Positions 36,920 through 50,400 of a stretch of 64,000 nt of DNA are shown here, one piece after another. This DNA comes from Dipylidium caninum (Eukaryota; Platyhelminthes; Cestoda; Cyclophyllidea; Dipylidiidae). The notes under the pieces were generated by a model. It searched no databases. It was not told where the DNA came from and worked only from the letters and a program-made list of their open reading frames with translations. The DNA is taken from assembly GCA_017562135.1 (NCBI GenBank), contig QEYB01001314.1, positions 1 to 64,000 on the forward strand, read 5' to 3'. A program made the translations under genes and the position numbers. Positions within the stretch are counted from its first letter, which is position 1, and the number at the start of each line of letters is the position of its first letter.

Positions 36920-37125
36920 TATTTGACTATTTTTTGCACTTTTAAGAACTGCACCAACTGCAATTTTGTGTCAAGACTGGATGAGCGAGGTGGAGGAGGA
37001 GGAGAAGAAGAAGAAGGAGAAGAAGAAGAAATTCTAAGAATTTCTCTCAAATGATGCGGTGTTAGTAGACTGACTGGTGTATCACATGCTGCATTGGAAT
37101 GTGGTAACGTAAGCGTCCTCACTAA
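36920..37125 (-). CDS. Weak candidate exon with Ser/Pro homopolymers
   Basis: The minus-strand frame opens after a TACCTTAG acceptor-like site and reads TLPHSNAACDTPVSLLTPHHLREILRIS, with runs of Ser and Pro encoded by TCTTC/CCTCC repeats, then LDTKLQLVQFLKVQK. The left limit is approximate because no single donor stands out. TPHHLREIL is loosely like the TPHGI-DIL element of Nkx6-type homeobox proteins, but no homeodomain was found. It could be the first part of the gene whose later exons lie at 27-33 kb. Confidence 0.25.
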
Positions 37126-39427
37126 GGTATACGACCTCAGATAAAGGTGACGTGACTCAGCCCCTCGTTCATGTTGTCAGGCCTACAAGGAAGCGAGGGC
37201 AAAAAGGGCGTCTGATGAGACGAATAGGCAACAGAGGAGGAAGGGGCTGAGTGGCGACTAGGCAAGGGGTCGCGAAAGCGTAGCTGGGTATGTGGCTCAA
37301 GGGGCTTAAATAGATGACAGAAACAAGATTCAGTTGTCTGCTCCTAAACCCCGGAGAAACCACGCACACACGGACCTATTCTTTCCCAGATTGACAATTG
37401 ATAGCGCCTGTTTGCCTTTCTTTTCTCGCTTCCCTCACCTGACCGTGGAGACACGCACACACAACACCGTATAAAAGACGAGCCACGAGCCGACACCACA
37501 TGAAAGGGGATAGTGAGCGAATAAATGGGCTTCAACCTCACGGGCCTGTCCTGTTTCTGACCAACTCGCTACCTTTCGAATCGACTCCTATCTACAAATC
37601 CCTTCCATATATCCCATTTTTACTTAAGTGTCAGTCGGTCCTTTGAACCACTTCATCAAATTCCATTTTTTATTCCGATTTTCGTCTACATCCAAGACGT
37701 AAGCATTAACAGTTCATCCCTAGTTATTAACCAACAAAAATTCCACAGCTTGGTGTTTGGAAGTGAACGCCGTAAGTTGAGGAACTGTGGGTGCCCAGCC
37801 CTCTAAGCGGGACTGTGAGCGGTTTTGTACGACGATATGGAAGAGATACCAGAGGTGCTATGAAATAAACACCCGAGGGGGTTGGGAGGATACTTCCAAC
37901 AGGATTGTGGAGGTATAGTTCCGCAGGGACCTTACGACCCCCCCTCCAAAAAATGCTTCACCATGACGAATTTAACTCCAGAGAGATGGTGTTTCGTCAG
38001 CGTGGCACAGTGTAACCATGTCATGTCAATGTCTCACAGCGAGTAAAACTCTTGCCTCATATACGCATGGCGCTATTATCTCCTCTCCCTTCAACACATA
38101 CACATACGAACTTAAGCAATCGTCAGTCGCCATATACGCCTTCGTAGGACTAGCATTCCATGAAGTTATGTCAACTAATCATACACCTTACTTTGACGCA
38201 AATTGAGTCATACAGCCGCGCCCTGTCTACCTGCCATGTCGCGAGGGGTCATATGATGATAGTGAGTGTGTCATTGCCTTCACCGGCCTATATGGACACA
38301 AGGGATGGAGGGTCCTGGAGCCACCACGCCTTGGATTCTAACCGTTAATCTCCATTAAATGAGACCTCGCCATACTCCCGCCCACTTCGTCCAGACGAGA
38401 CATTGGTTTTATCCCAAATCCACCCTCCACCAGTTCAATAGGTCGTCCTATAACCTCGATTTCTACTGAATGGGCTTTAATGAACCCGTGTTGGAATGCC
38501 TGTGAATGTAATAATGGACAGTGTATGGGTGTAGACAACCAAACTCGTGCATTCACACACAGATAGACGTACAAATAGAATTATATACATACACACACAC
38601 AAATACAGCCTTGAGGAAAAGGTTAATACTGTCATGATGGGTGGGCTTTGGTGAGGTGTGAAAGCGGATTTAGATAAGTAACCGCTGCTGAAATGCCCAC
38701 ACTAAGGCATTTGACCTGATACTCCGCACCGCCTAAATGTTAATTGTCTATTTGGGAGATATCACTGTTTCTTCTGCTATCTCTCCCCCTCTCTCTCTCC
38801 CACCCACCGTGGTTTATTTTCCCGCCTTTCTGTGCGGATAAAAGTGAGAGGGCCACAGACTAGAAACAGTATGGAAGGTAAGGGAGGGAGGAGACGAGAA
38901 AACCCGAGGGGCGCGATTATTCCCGGGCATGAACGATTCTGGTTAAGATGATGCCCGGAGTTGGAGAGTGGGAGTTTAGATTACCAGAATAATTACCGGT
39001 TAGACCTCGGTAATGCCTCATGTTAGTCGGATCAGTATGAAGGAACGCCAATTTGGAGTGAATGTTAAAGGGAAATATAGCAATTGAGATATTATCGTTA
39101 AAACGTGGACTAACCAGTTGACGTAATGAAGGTAGGAAAAGGTGGGTCATGCAAACAGGCAGACGGGGGATAAATATGGGATCATGATATTTACGCGGTA
39201 AAAGCTTAACAGTTCGGCATTCAGTGGGTGGCCAGACATCTACGATTATCACGGCTGGGAAATTGGTTAGAAGGCGGGCATTAAGATAGTTCAGGAAGGT
39301 GCACCTGCCATCAGGAATGGCCTTTGCGGTTCGGATAACTCAGAACTTATGAGCGGAAGCATTCCTCTCAGCCCACCCGCACATTTACACCCTGAGCCCA
39401 CGTCCGTTCTTCCACCTCTCCTTCAGC

Positions 39428-39446
39428 CCGTCCGTCCGTCCGTCCG
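39428..39446 (+). repeat. (CCGT)n tetranucleotide repeat
   Basis: Four to five tandem CCGT units followed by related CATCCATCCG; non-coding. Confidence 0.8.
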
Positions 39447-39698
39447 CTCATCCATCCGTTTGCTTACTTGCCGTCCTGCTTAGTTCCATTCATGCCACAC
39501 ACGCATACACACAGCCTAAATGTTAACGCGTTTTCAAGTTAATAAATCACCTACGCGGGTGAAAGGAAGGGAATGGGATAGGGTGGAGGACATTCACTTG
39601 CCCGGATTGGCAGTGGGCAGGTGGAAGGGTATCCACAGTTTATCTCCTAGTGTGGCCACATTGACGTCACCTTAACCTCGCCCCCTGCTCCTCATTCG

Positions 39699-39738
39699 CC
39701 CTCGCCCTCGCCCTCGCCCTCGCCCTCGCCCTCGCCCC
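39699..39738 (+). repeat. (CCCTCG)n hexanucleotide repeat
   Basis: About seven tandem copies of the CCCTCG unit, flanked by C-rich sequence (CCCCCTGC before, CCCCCTC after). The minus strand has GGG triplets every six bases. Confidence 0.9.
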
Positions 39739-42700
39739 CTCTTCACCCTAAGGCCCCCTTCACTCTCCCACTCGCTCGCTCTCTCGCTTCTACTGCTCTC
39801 TACTCACTGATACTGCCTTCCCTGCACATTCTTCTCTAAGAGGGGCAAATTCCACAGACGCACGCATTCCTCCAGAAAAAGGCTTTGAATTACATTTGAG
39901 AATTTCTCGTATTACTGATCGAAAATTGTGAATTTTTTTGTGAAAGTGTATGAAGAATGGCTGGGTAACAGGAAGGTGGAGGGAGGGGGACCTCGATGAG
40001 GAGTCAAAAGTGCCTTTCAATCCCCATCAAGGCAGACTGGCGAACATGATCCATAAAGTCTCAGGCATCCCTAGACAGTGAAGAAGAGAGAGCGAAAGAG
40101 ACCGGGAGTGAGGTAGAGGAGTCGGTAACCATGACACCCATCATCTCCCTTCCAGTATGTCGTTCAAAGATCCGAATGGTTCAGATGATTCTTTTCCTAC
40201 GATTTCGAAACTCACCACAATTCATTTTCATTCTCAATGAAATCAACTAATCAGCCTAGCAATTGTGACAGGATTAATGTTTAGGCCACAGAGAAGAAGA
40301 CTTTTAGCGGAATTGCTCCGAATAACTGCACTCATTGGTTCTTCGTTACTCCCCACTAATAGTACCAAAGTGGTACCAAAATGGTATTGCAGACGCATCA
40401 GTGAACCTGGTTTTTAATTTTCTATACCACACACATTTTCAAGGTTATGGTATCCAAGCATGAAACTGAATGCCCCTCTCCCGATATTCCCTGATGATGA
40501 ATGGCATGGGAACGTTGAAACGCGTGGAGCCGAAAAGGCCACACTTCGTATTTCACAGTTTTGGCACAGTTTCTTCTGATATGAAGAACAGAGCGAACCA
40601 TGAAGTGAGGGCGCACGAGTAAGCACGGAAAATTAATGGTCTAGCAGAGGAGGCGGTGGTGGTGGTGGTGGGCTGGCATATCAGGTCAAATAAGCGTCCG
40701 CCTCAACCGGGTATTTAAGATTACACCGATGTGACAAGCGGCCGATTGATCATTCAGAGGCGTATTTCTCCGAACTTGTCTGATTTCGCAAATATGGTTA
40801 CTAATCCATAAGGTAGCAATCAATTAAGCCAATTTTCTTTTATACAAGGGGTTAGGAGGAGGGTAACAGGCCTGATGGGTACGCTATGAAATCAGAAAAC
40901 CCTAATGAAGGCCCATTTCGAGATCAGCTTTAACTCAGGATTTCAGTGATGGTGAGTGTTTAAAACACCAATACTTTTTTTTGCTTCCATAACCTGCAAA
41001 TTTTCTCAACTGCCAAAATCCTACTCAGCTCAAATCCTACTTAAGAAATTCGAGTAGCATAGAAGTACCTAACGGTCGCCGATTTATTTTCTTCTTACCA
41101 CTCATACTCTACCAGTTTGACCATATGAGAGAGAGAAGCGGAACAGGTTTTTCTCCAACCACCAACCATCGCGTCCTTCTCCCTGCCGTCCCAATTTCTC
41201 AATGGACCAAATTCTTTCAAGGTCAAAGGCACTCATTTGGAAGGCCTGTTAGGCAGCTATATTTCTCTACTGACTCGGTGCATCTGTCCTCAGACGACTT
41301 TCACGATGCTTTTTACCGATGTCGGATTTCCACTATTGTCGATTCCGAGGCTGTGTGCATTAAGAAAGGAACCTGCCGTCGCAATTTGGTGTTGGCCTCT
41401 TATGTCCCATCGCAGGGATGTATCCAATGAAAAGTCAAAGGATGATGAGAAATGAGAAAACCGATCCCTTTGGTTATGGATAATAACAGACCATCCATTG
41501 AGCACGAAGACAAAAAAATGCATGACGCAGTGGACCGGCTTCAATCATTTTAAAAATGTGACGTGTCATTGCTTTCTGGTATTAGACAATGGTGCCAAGG
41601 ACACATTAAGAAGAATCCACACCAATTTCATTATGTCTTATCAGTCATTTTAGTCCACAGAATTTAAATGTTGCGCTTCTTTTCCCTTGACGAAGTCATC
41701 AATGTCATCCCCTCAAGGGATGCCCCAATCTCAGAACGTTGCTGGATACAGCATGAAAGAGCGAGGTGAAAGAAATCCCCAAAACGCGAGCGCAAATGTA
41801 GGTAAGAAAAGATCTCAAATTGCTCAATCCAATAATCTCTTTAATAAGAGGATGAAACAAGGGCTACACAACTTTTAGCATTGGCTGCAGCAACTAACTC
41901 CTGGGGTATGTTGTATAAAAGAAACATGGATAGAGAACACGCAGTGGAACAACAATAGTAATTTCATACTACATATTTCTACATCTCACTGTCCGAATCA
42001 GTCGAAGGAATACCTCTGTGCGCACACAAAATCTCGGTAATGAAAACGAGCTATTCTCTACGGTTTTTAATTCTCATCGCAAGGAATTGATCACTAATCT
42101 AATAGTATCATCGTTGCCACTCAGGGTTTAGTAGTGTTTTCGCACTTTGCTGCTAGGGTGAAGCTTAGGGGCCGTTACGAAGTGGCTACTTTAAACACGG
42201 GCGCAAATGATGGAATCTACTGCGAAGGGAAACTATAAAAGTCTATTAGTAGGATTTGTACAATAAGATATCTAGGCATAGGCTAGTCATGGATTTGAGT
42301 CCAAGTCCCTCTGGTTATCAACGGAGTCGTTAAAGTTAATCTATCCATGTACCGAAAGCTGATTTATATGTCTAAAGACCTACTTAGTGGAGAACGCGGA
42401 GGGGCTTACGTGTTGATTCTGGGAAAGGGGCTCGAATAAATGATGCCTTCTTGTGGAAGATATGGTAGATAGTAGTTTTACCAAAAGGAATCGAGGCTAT
42501 TATGATCCATATCAAAGCTAACAAAATCAGGAGGGGGGGGGGGAGGAATGCTCTGAGTGTGGTGAGAGTGGAACACAAAGCAAAGAGCTTTGCACTAATT
42601 TCAAAACTCAAACGGACTTTGTTCAATTGCTTAGACATGATCTAATAAAGACAACAATAGGTGAGCACGACGAGGCCATCAATTAATCCACAGATTCCGT

Positions 42701-44414
42701 ATTATAAATGGATATGGGATGTTTTCATCGGCAGTTTGATCCTGACGTGATGGTGAACAATCAAAACTGCCAATACCATCGGAAAATGCCGGCGACGAGG
42801 ATAAAAAGGACCAAACAAATCTGACCGAGGCGTTCCGGATCCACTTTACTTGGTGGAGACTTGGATTTTTCTTAGTAAGACTGCACAACTGCCGGAATAG
42901 CCTTAATCGGTAATATGTGTTTATGACATATTCAAATATCTGACTTCACGTTTTCAACTGCACCCGTACCTTTCTCACTACTGTGCGTTTGATTTCGCCT
43001 ATAACACTTTTGACGCTTATATATATTCATAAATTCCCACAATGGGAGATGGTAATTAATTTATGGAATTTCGCGAAACGACTAATGGCGCTAGCCAAGG
43101 GATATACTTATACTTCTGCACAAAATCGACTAATTGGATACAATAAACCTTGACAATCACGGTTATAAGATATGCGAAATTTAAGATCTTTTGTTGTGAT
43201 TGATGAAATAGGCGGTCGTTGTAAATGACTTGGCTATCTTGCTTGGGAAAATCGCTTCGGATTTGACGTCATATTACTCAGTTCTCCCCTGTGCGTACCC
43301 CTATATCACCCGATCCCTTATGTGCATCTCGGCCAAAAACCGGATTCTACAAAACCTTTGTGGTTATTAATCGGGCTTGTGCATTTTTGCTCCCCATAAT
43401 GTTGATTCATTGAGATTCATTGAAATAGGTTACAACATTCATTTTTATTGCAGGCTACCCGAATTTATGTCTTGGCCCTTGGATTTTTTGAAGTTTTTGT
43501 TGCCATTCACATATTGCTTCCTCGTCTCTTGCATTTCTGTACTGCCGGTGCTTCTAGTGCTGTAAAGTTTCGCGATTCTTTATTGGAGCTTCAATAATTC
43601 ACAACGTAGTAAACAAACCTTCGTTGCCGTATAGGGTAATTGAAGCGTTGTCTATAGGTTTGCTATTCAGTCGCCAAGTTAGGACGGGACACTTCGGATA
43701 TGTACAAATTCTCAGTAACTTAAAGCCCATATTTGGCTCCCCAGGCAACGTTTCACTTTACTATCCGTCCTGAAACGGTTGGCCCCGTTGTTTAGATTAC
43801 AAATTGTCAGGGAGTATTGTAGATTGAATTTTAGGGGAAAACATTATACCGCATCCATGCGTTCTGTTTGCTAAGGTTATAGGATATCTTCACCTGTATT
43901 TTTGCTTGGGACCTAATTATAACCAAACACAGTCTGTACATTCGACCATCCTAATGTTAAATCACTGAAAACTGATACCATAGGAATACCATATTCTTGA
44001 AATTGATAGTGAGCGGCTTTCTCTTGCCGCGTGAGGTTGGTTTATTTTGGATGCTTTTGATACCCCTTTAAGGTGTTTTGCCCAACTTCAGCTTAGTAAT
44101 TTTATAGAATGCGTGTTTTAGCAATTGCATGTTAAAGCTACGTCGGTTCATGGTTCTGTGAATATCTCACTCGTGAAAGTGCCCTAGAAACCATGGATTT
44201 TATCCACTCTGTAGCCTTCCTCTCTGTCTTTTGTGGTACTCTAGTTGTTTATTTCACTACCGCGCAAAAAGAGGCTGGAAGGTAAATACCGGAGCAATAT
44301 GAAGTATCCAATTGCCGCACTTAAGTACTGTGCCTGCCCATTTGTGTGACTGTTTTTCGCGAAAGGCTGTATTCTACTTTTCTATCTTAAGTAGAACGCT
44401 CAGAAGATGGGTGA

Positions 44415-47400
44415 GGATTTTGGCACTCCTGGGAGGAGTCTCTGCGATACAACTCTATTATTCTCCCCGACTACGTTGAAGAAGATGATGATTATGGTCT
44501 TGTCGACACTGATGACGATGACGAGGGGAAAGAGGATGATGAAGGTGACAAAGATGATGCTGAAGATGCGGACTGGAGCGAGCATATGACCTCCAAGGCA
44601 TGTCTTGTGTTCCCAAAATAAACTGTCCATTACCTTCTCGTCATCTACTGTTCTAACGACTACACTGGGACAACTCATATAATGCCTTTTGAGTGGATTC
44701 AAAGTATCAAGAATGTTTTGGTTATTGTCAAATGACTTTTAAAGCCACCTTAAACCGAGGATAATAACACGAACTTAGCAATTTGAAACTATCCAATGAA
44801 TTTAATACAAGCACATTTTAATTTTTTGTTCACCCACATATTTCCAATTTATTTGCTGTTTTTACTCAGTTGGATCCTATTAGTTTTTCCCTGAAAATGA
44901 GAGACTTTTCCATAACGACTTTAATCTACGTTTATGCGCTTGGTTTTGTGCGTCCTGGTAAACAGAGTCCGACGTCCTGTATCACATTAACCTCGTGCAA
45001 TTAGTAAAGCATTAAAATACATTCTCCCATGGAAATAAATCGTGGTTGGGGTCCTCTAGTCAACCCGTTCATTTGCTGGCTACTGACAGCTATCACATGA
45101 AGTAGGCTCCCGTGGTTTTTTCAGTTGCTATCAATTCCCTTTTATATAGTTCTCGTTTGTTTACCTAAATTTTTTACGCGGTGAATGGAAGAGATTCAAT
45201 TCTGTCTAGGAATGTTTCGGTAAAAGTGCCGGACACTGATTCGATTGGTTTGGGGATTTCTCTAGCGCTTTCGAGAAGAGCATCGAGGTTCCTATTCAAC
45301 TCGAAACCTTCCACTCAAGCCTTCGAATTCTGGCCTTAACTGGCGTCCGCGTAAGAGCAGCACTGGAGGAAAGACTTCACGCAAACCTCATAGGCTCTCT
45401 TCGCATCAATCAGTCGGCACTCTTTCAGAGAATGGCGGAGTCGTAGGCGGCAATTTTGGAACGAGCGATAATAGCGTTTCGTCCCTCCGTCGTCAGGCGC
45501 AGGTGCGACGCGGAGATGTGGAGGGCGGCTGCAAGGCGGTAGGGTCTAAGCCTGAGTCTCCTCGTCAGTGCCTTGGGCCCGGTTGCACCCGGCCCACTAA
45601 CCATCCCACCACCAAGTATTGTTCAAAAAAGTGTGGCCTTGTCTTGGCTCTAAGGTGAGTTCTTAGTTTTTCAGTAGTTTCACCTTTTTTCCACAACAAT
45701 AGGAGCGAATTAGAGCATACAAACACAAGAAGTTAGAACCCATTTTTTTTCGTTTGACGCATCACAGCATCACATAATAGTCAGAAATTATGGAAAATCC
45801 TACCGTCGCGACTAAACTATTGCGTTCTGACCTGAATCACTCTGTGGTCCACGCTGAGCCGTTGAAATGGTTGTCACGCAATGGATTAATCCAGAATGTT
45901 GCGACATTCTTTGTTAAATTATTTTATCAGCCTAACGCGTGCGCCGTTTAACCAGGTTGACTGAATACACGACGGGGGGTCGCCTTGGTGCACACTGTGG
46001 TCAACTTTGAAAATTGCAAATATTTGTTTTGATGAATAAATGTTGTCATCAACCTCTCAACGATAGATTTCTGAGGATTTTTTCACAAATCTTAGTTACT
46101 CGATGCTACTCATTTCGGAATCGAACGTAGAAGCCGGGTGTTTCATGCGCTTTACCATTTCATCCAGTACAAACAATTCTACTGAAATCTTCTCTTTGAT
46201 AACCCATATCATCCTTGACACTTGCTGACGTGGTTAACGGTGCTTGGGATTGTCAACGCTATATGCGACAGCTATGAGGGATGAACATATGACACAGTCG
46301 AAACTTTGTTATTGCACGCAGACTAGCATGGCAGCGTTTATTAAATCAAATTTCAGCACTCATCGAAGCACTCATCAAGTGGGAAAAGGCGAAAGTATTC
46401 TATAAACTTACTAACGCTGTGAAATAACCTAACACTAGTTAAATGTCTCATCTTTTGAAAGCTCCCGGCTACTTAAATAGCAATGTGTATATGAATCACT
46501 TGCATTTTTCCTAGGTTTGCATTATAATTTGTGGAGAAGCACTTTGCTCATCATAACTTTGCGACAGTAGGGGTTGAGTGAGCAGTTACTCGTGGCCTTT
46601 GTCGGTTTTCGGTAGTGACATTGCATCTTCAAAAGATATTTGGAGGTGCTGTCTTTAGGGATAGATTTAGTTTTTCAATCCATCCCTTCACAATGGCGTA
46701 ACTAAGGGAAGGTACTTATTTCATATTTATACGGTCATAGATGATTCTTTTTTGTTACCAATTTTGGGCAGCCTATGTGTTTTATACCTCCAATTATGTC
46801 TGAACATCGATTCAAAGTACGACGCCTTAGGTTAGCAGTAAGAAGTATAGTCTTTTCGTGGACGTAAGATATCACTGGACTATCTTGTTAACTTTACTTC
46901 TTATAACTTCTTAATTGACTACAACTTATTCCCAAAACTGCTTTTTTGTCAACGACTTTGTGCTATGTGCCTGCTACCCGGACAGTTTGCAATATGGAAG
47001 AGTATGTTTTTCATGGATCAGCCAAGGGACTCCAAATTTATTGCACTCTTCGTTCCTCTACTATAACAGCTACTAATTTTACCTCCGTGTACGCCCCGGC
47101 GGAGCTTTTAAACTGCTGCTTATTTGCGATCCTAATTTTGTTTCGTTGCAGACTGAGAGAAAGAAAGAGAAAGAGAGAACTCACCGTTCATTCCTGCTCC
47201 TCTCCTTGAGTCATTATTTTTAATCATCCCTTACGTAATAAATGTTGCGCCATAGGCTCGGAAGCGCTGAAGTTGGTGGCTGTGCATTTGTGCAGTAAAA
47301 CACTTTTGGAACTGCTTTTGTATATCGATTTGCCATATCACGAGTATGTTTTATTGAATGTTGTAACGAGAAGCCCTCATGTCTGTTATCTTGTGTTCTG

Positions 47401-50400
47401 CTTTGGATTGCACAAAGCTACGAGCCGATGACGTGGAATATGTGAACCTTTTTCACTTTATTTATGTACATGCCATAGGACTTAATGCGTCCAGGAAACC
47501 CTTTGAAAATAGTCGCTTCACTTGCAATCCCGTACCGCTAGCCTCGTGACGATATGTGCTTTTTCTCGCCCCTTTAGATGAAGTACCCGTAAATACTGAG
47601 CTCTTACTCTCATATATTCTCCTTTTTGCATACGTCTGGGTTGCACACCGTTCCTCTGACTTTCTGACCACTTTATTGTCCACTCTACCTGGATTTCGGC
47701 TAGGGTGAGGGTGAGGCGTCATGTATTTGTCTCCTTCCCGTCTTTGTCTCTTCCAATACTCTTAGGTTTGGTGACTCGACATGATGTTTCATCATTAATG
47801 CTTTTACCGACATTACGGTCACTTTTTGTCCTTTCAAATGGTGATTTTCTACTCCTTTCTTGCTATCCACATTACATCCTATTCACACCATCAGTTGGTG
47901 CTATTTTAAGTATTCGCGTGGGCACCATGACCTTTCTTTTATACGTGCTTAACCCGTACGTCCAACATATCGTGCCCCAACTCATCCGTCCTATGTTCAA
48001 TGCTTTATTTGTCGTATGTCAGATCAACGGTTAAACGTAGAAACTAAGGCCAACGTGTGGAGAGTTAATTTAACTTAGCGTGGCTGACAGGATATTGGGC
48101 TAGACGTGAAAGAAACTGCTTCATAACCTTTCAGAAAAGACGTATCTATTTAACCAATCAAATTCAACACTGGGATAGGCGCTCCAGGATTTGCATTGCC
48201 ATTCAATAAGTGGGGCAAAAGGTATGTTAAGCTGCTTTTCCCCTATAAACTTTCAAAGCGCAGGATACTACTGATCTTAATTCCCACAGGACGATGGTCG
48301 GCCATCTCGCGTGGGTGACTTTACACTCTTCCACTTACTAGTGTTAAAACCTGAAAGTGTGTGATTTCTGAGGTCGTTGATAGTAGTAGGAAAGTGTTCT
48401 GACCTATCACTTTATTCTAATCGTTCCGCAAAAAATTACGGTGTTGGGCAGGTCATTAGCCTCTCATACCTTCGTACCTGGCTGCGATGAGAATGGCTCT
48501 GTCATCTCCTCAATCCCCACATTTGCGTGTTATGGAAGATGTTTGACAGTTTGCTATGTCGTTGCTGATTTTTCTGTCATTTGTTCTAAGTTATCAACAT
48601 CCGTCACTAATTTTTAAACAACATTTTTAGTGTTTCAATGAATCCATGCTTGTCGACTCCATTATTATGATCTGCCGTAACGCTGCAATACATGGACTGC
48701 CCAATTCGCATTACGCAATGACGAGCTGGACAAAGTTATGACATCTGTTCCTCGAGAAAGTTTACCTAACATTACGGATGTAACAATAAATTAGACCAGT
48801 CCTCTAGTCAGTGTTAGTGTTTATTGTCCTCATGAGGCGTTTCAGTTGAGATGTCCAGTGTGCGGAATGGATATCGAGTTGTGTACTGCTGAGTCACTGG
48901 CCACTTGTAGCTGTGGTGAGAGGCTGATGCCATAACCCCTTTGGATATATCGACTCGTCATGGTAGTGGCCGTCATTCCTAAAATCTCTATCATTTACAT
49001 TCCCTACTGTGGTTAAGTATTCACAATACTTTTCCCCTTAGTCGCGAAAGGCCTCTTTTTTATCTCAGGTTTTTGCATACAAACTATTACTATTGGGATC
49101 TGATGTGTTGGGTCGGTCACGAGTTCGTCGGCGATATTCTTGAAAGGTCCCTATCCAGACCCATTCACCTTTTTGTACTCTTTTTTCTCCGTAGGCGCCT
49201 AGATCGTTTTTTGCCCGAGACTCGAACGGCTTGGTACTCGGATCCCTCGGGAATGGTACTCGACTCCGTGGCAGATCGCACGGATCGGGTACGACTGAAG
49301 GAGGTACGCGCAGAACAGATGGCCATCCACAATCGGCTAATTGAACTCGAGAATCGACATCAGCATCTCAACCAACTTATTGCTCGAGCGCAGGAATATA
49401 AGACTCGTCTCACCCCTGCACAAATTGTAAGCGAGCTCTTTTATCTCCTTGTTTTCCTCCTGTTTGTCCCTTGGGCTATGATTTTTTCGTTTTCGTGCTT
49501 ATACATTTCTTTCCTGCCATTCGGACCATAACAAAATCTGGATTGTCCATGTCCGTGTAGTGAGTAGCACTCGTCTTTTCTACCCACCCACTCAGATTTT
49601 TCCCATTTATTTCTTCATGATCACGAATTAATCCTGTCCATCAATGGACGCAAAAGATCACATGAGATGGCTAAATGCACTTGTATGACCAAGTCGTCAG
49701 TTTGTTGGCTTTAAGACTCGAAAGGTAGGGTATTTGAATGAGTGTATAAAAAGACGTCATTTCATCGTCACCACTCTTCCCTCCCTGTCAAATGTCGGCT
49801 GCAATGAACTCCAGGATAGTAGATTATGTCTGGAATGTTCTAACCAATATTACCAACGAATTATGCGAAACACTGTTCTGCATTTTACCACAATTCCTGT
49901 ATAAATCCGCATGTGAGTACTCTTTCCTTTACGTGGCAACTGTGTCGGTGGAATGTGGCCCAAGTTTCAAGGCTCTAGGGGTGATTATGACCTCTTTAAT
50001 TGGCCAATAATTAATTTGAGGAGTTGCAACTGCAGACACTTACCACTTCTTGAGCAAAATAATAAATTAAGAGACCCAAAAGCACCACTTCCTTATTCAG
50101 TTAGTTTGTCCTAAGTGGCGTATCCACTTTCTCAATCTTCAGTAAATAGCCTCACCATTGCCGGGACACCTCTAATCTTCCTTTTTTTGATGATACACAC
50201 CACTGCATCTACACTGAGATAGAATGCTCCTGGAGCTTACTATTTCACCACTGTAAACAATGTACGACCCGCTTAAATCGCCTGACCTTACCCTTTGCTC
50301 GGTTACATTTATGCGCTTGTTTACCTTATCGGCCTGGAATCGTCCTAAGCCTCGACTTCGCCATCGTTTCTTCTACCTTGCCTCATCACGCACGAACTCT

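Larger units (their letters stand above)
37126..44410. other. Long gene-poor stretch
   Basis: No exon with a recognisable domain on either strand. It was specifically scanned by eye for the PHD (CxxC...WFHxxC) and CXXC (CGxCxxC) zinc motifs that should precede the CXXC1 exons; none was found. Simple repeats: (CCGT)n at 39,428-39,446, (CCCTCG)n at 39,699-39,738, (GGT)n at 40,650-40,672, CA repeats at 38,588-38,602, G run at 42,531-42,543. Confidence 0.45.

Noticed and set aside
36348..40672. CRISPR-like or structured tandem array from the many short repeats
   Set aside because: They are ordinary microsatellites with 2-6 base units and no spacers; the genome is eukaryotic.
47705..48034. 109-codon plus-strand frame with hydrophobic stretches in the CXXC1 intron
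   Set aside because: Pyrimidine-rich intron sequence gives Leu/Phe/Ser by chance; no splice context or family match.
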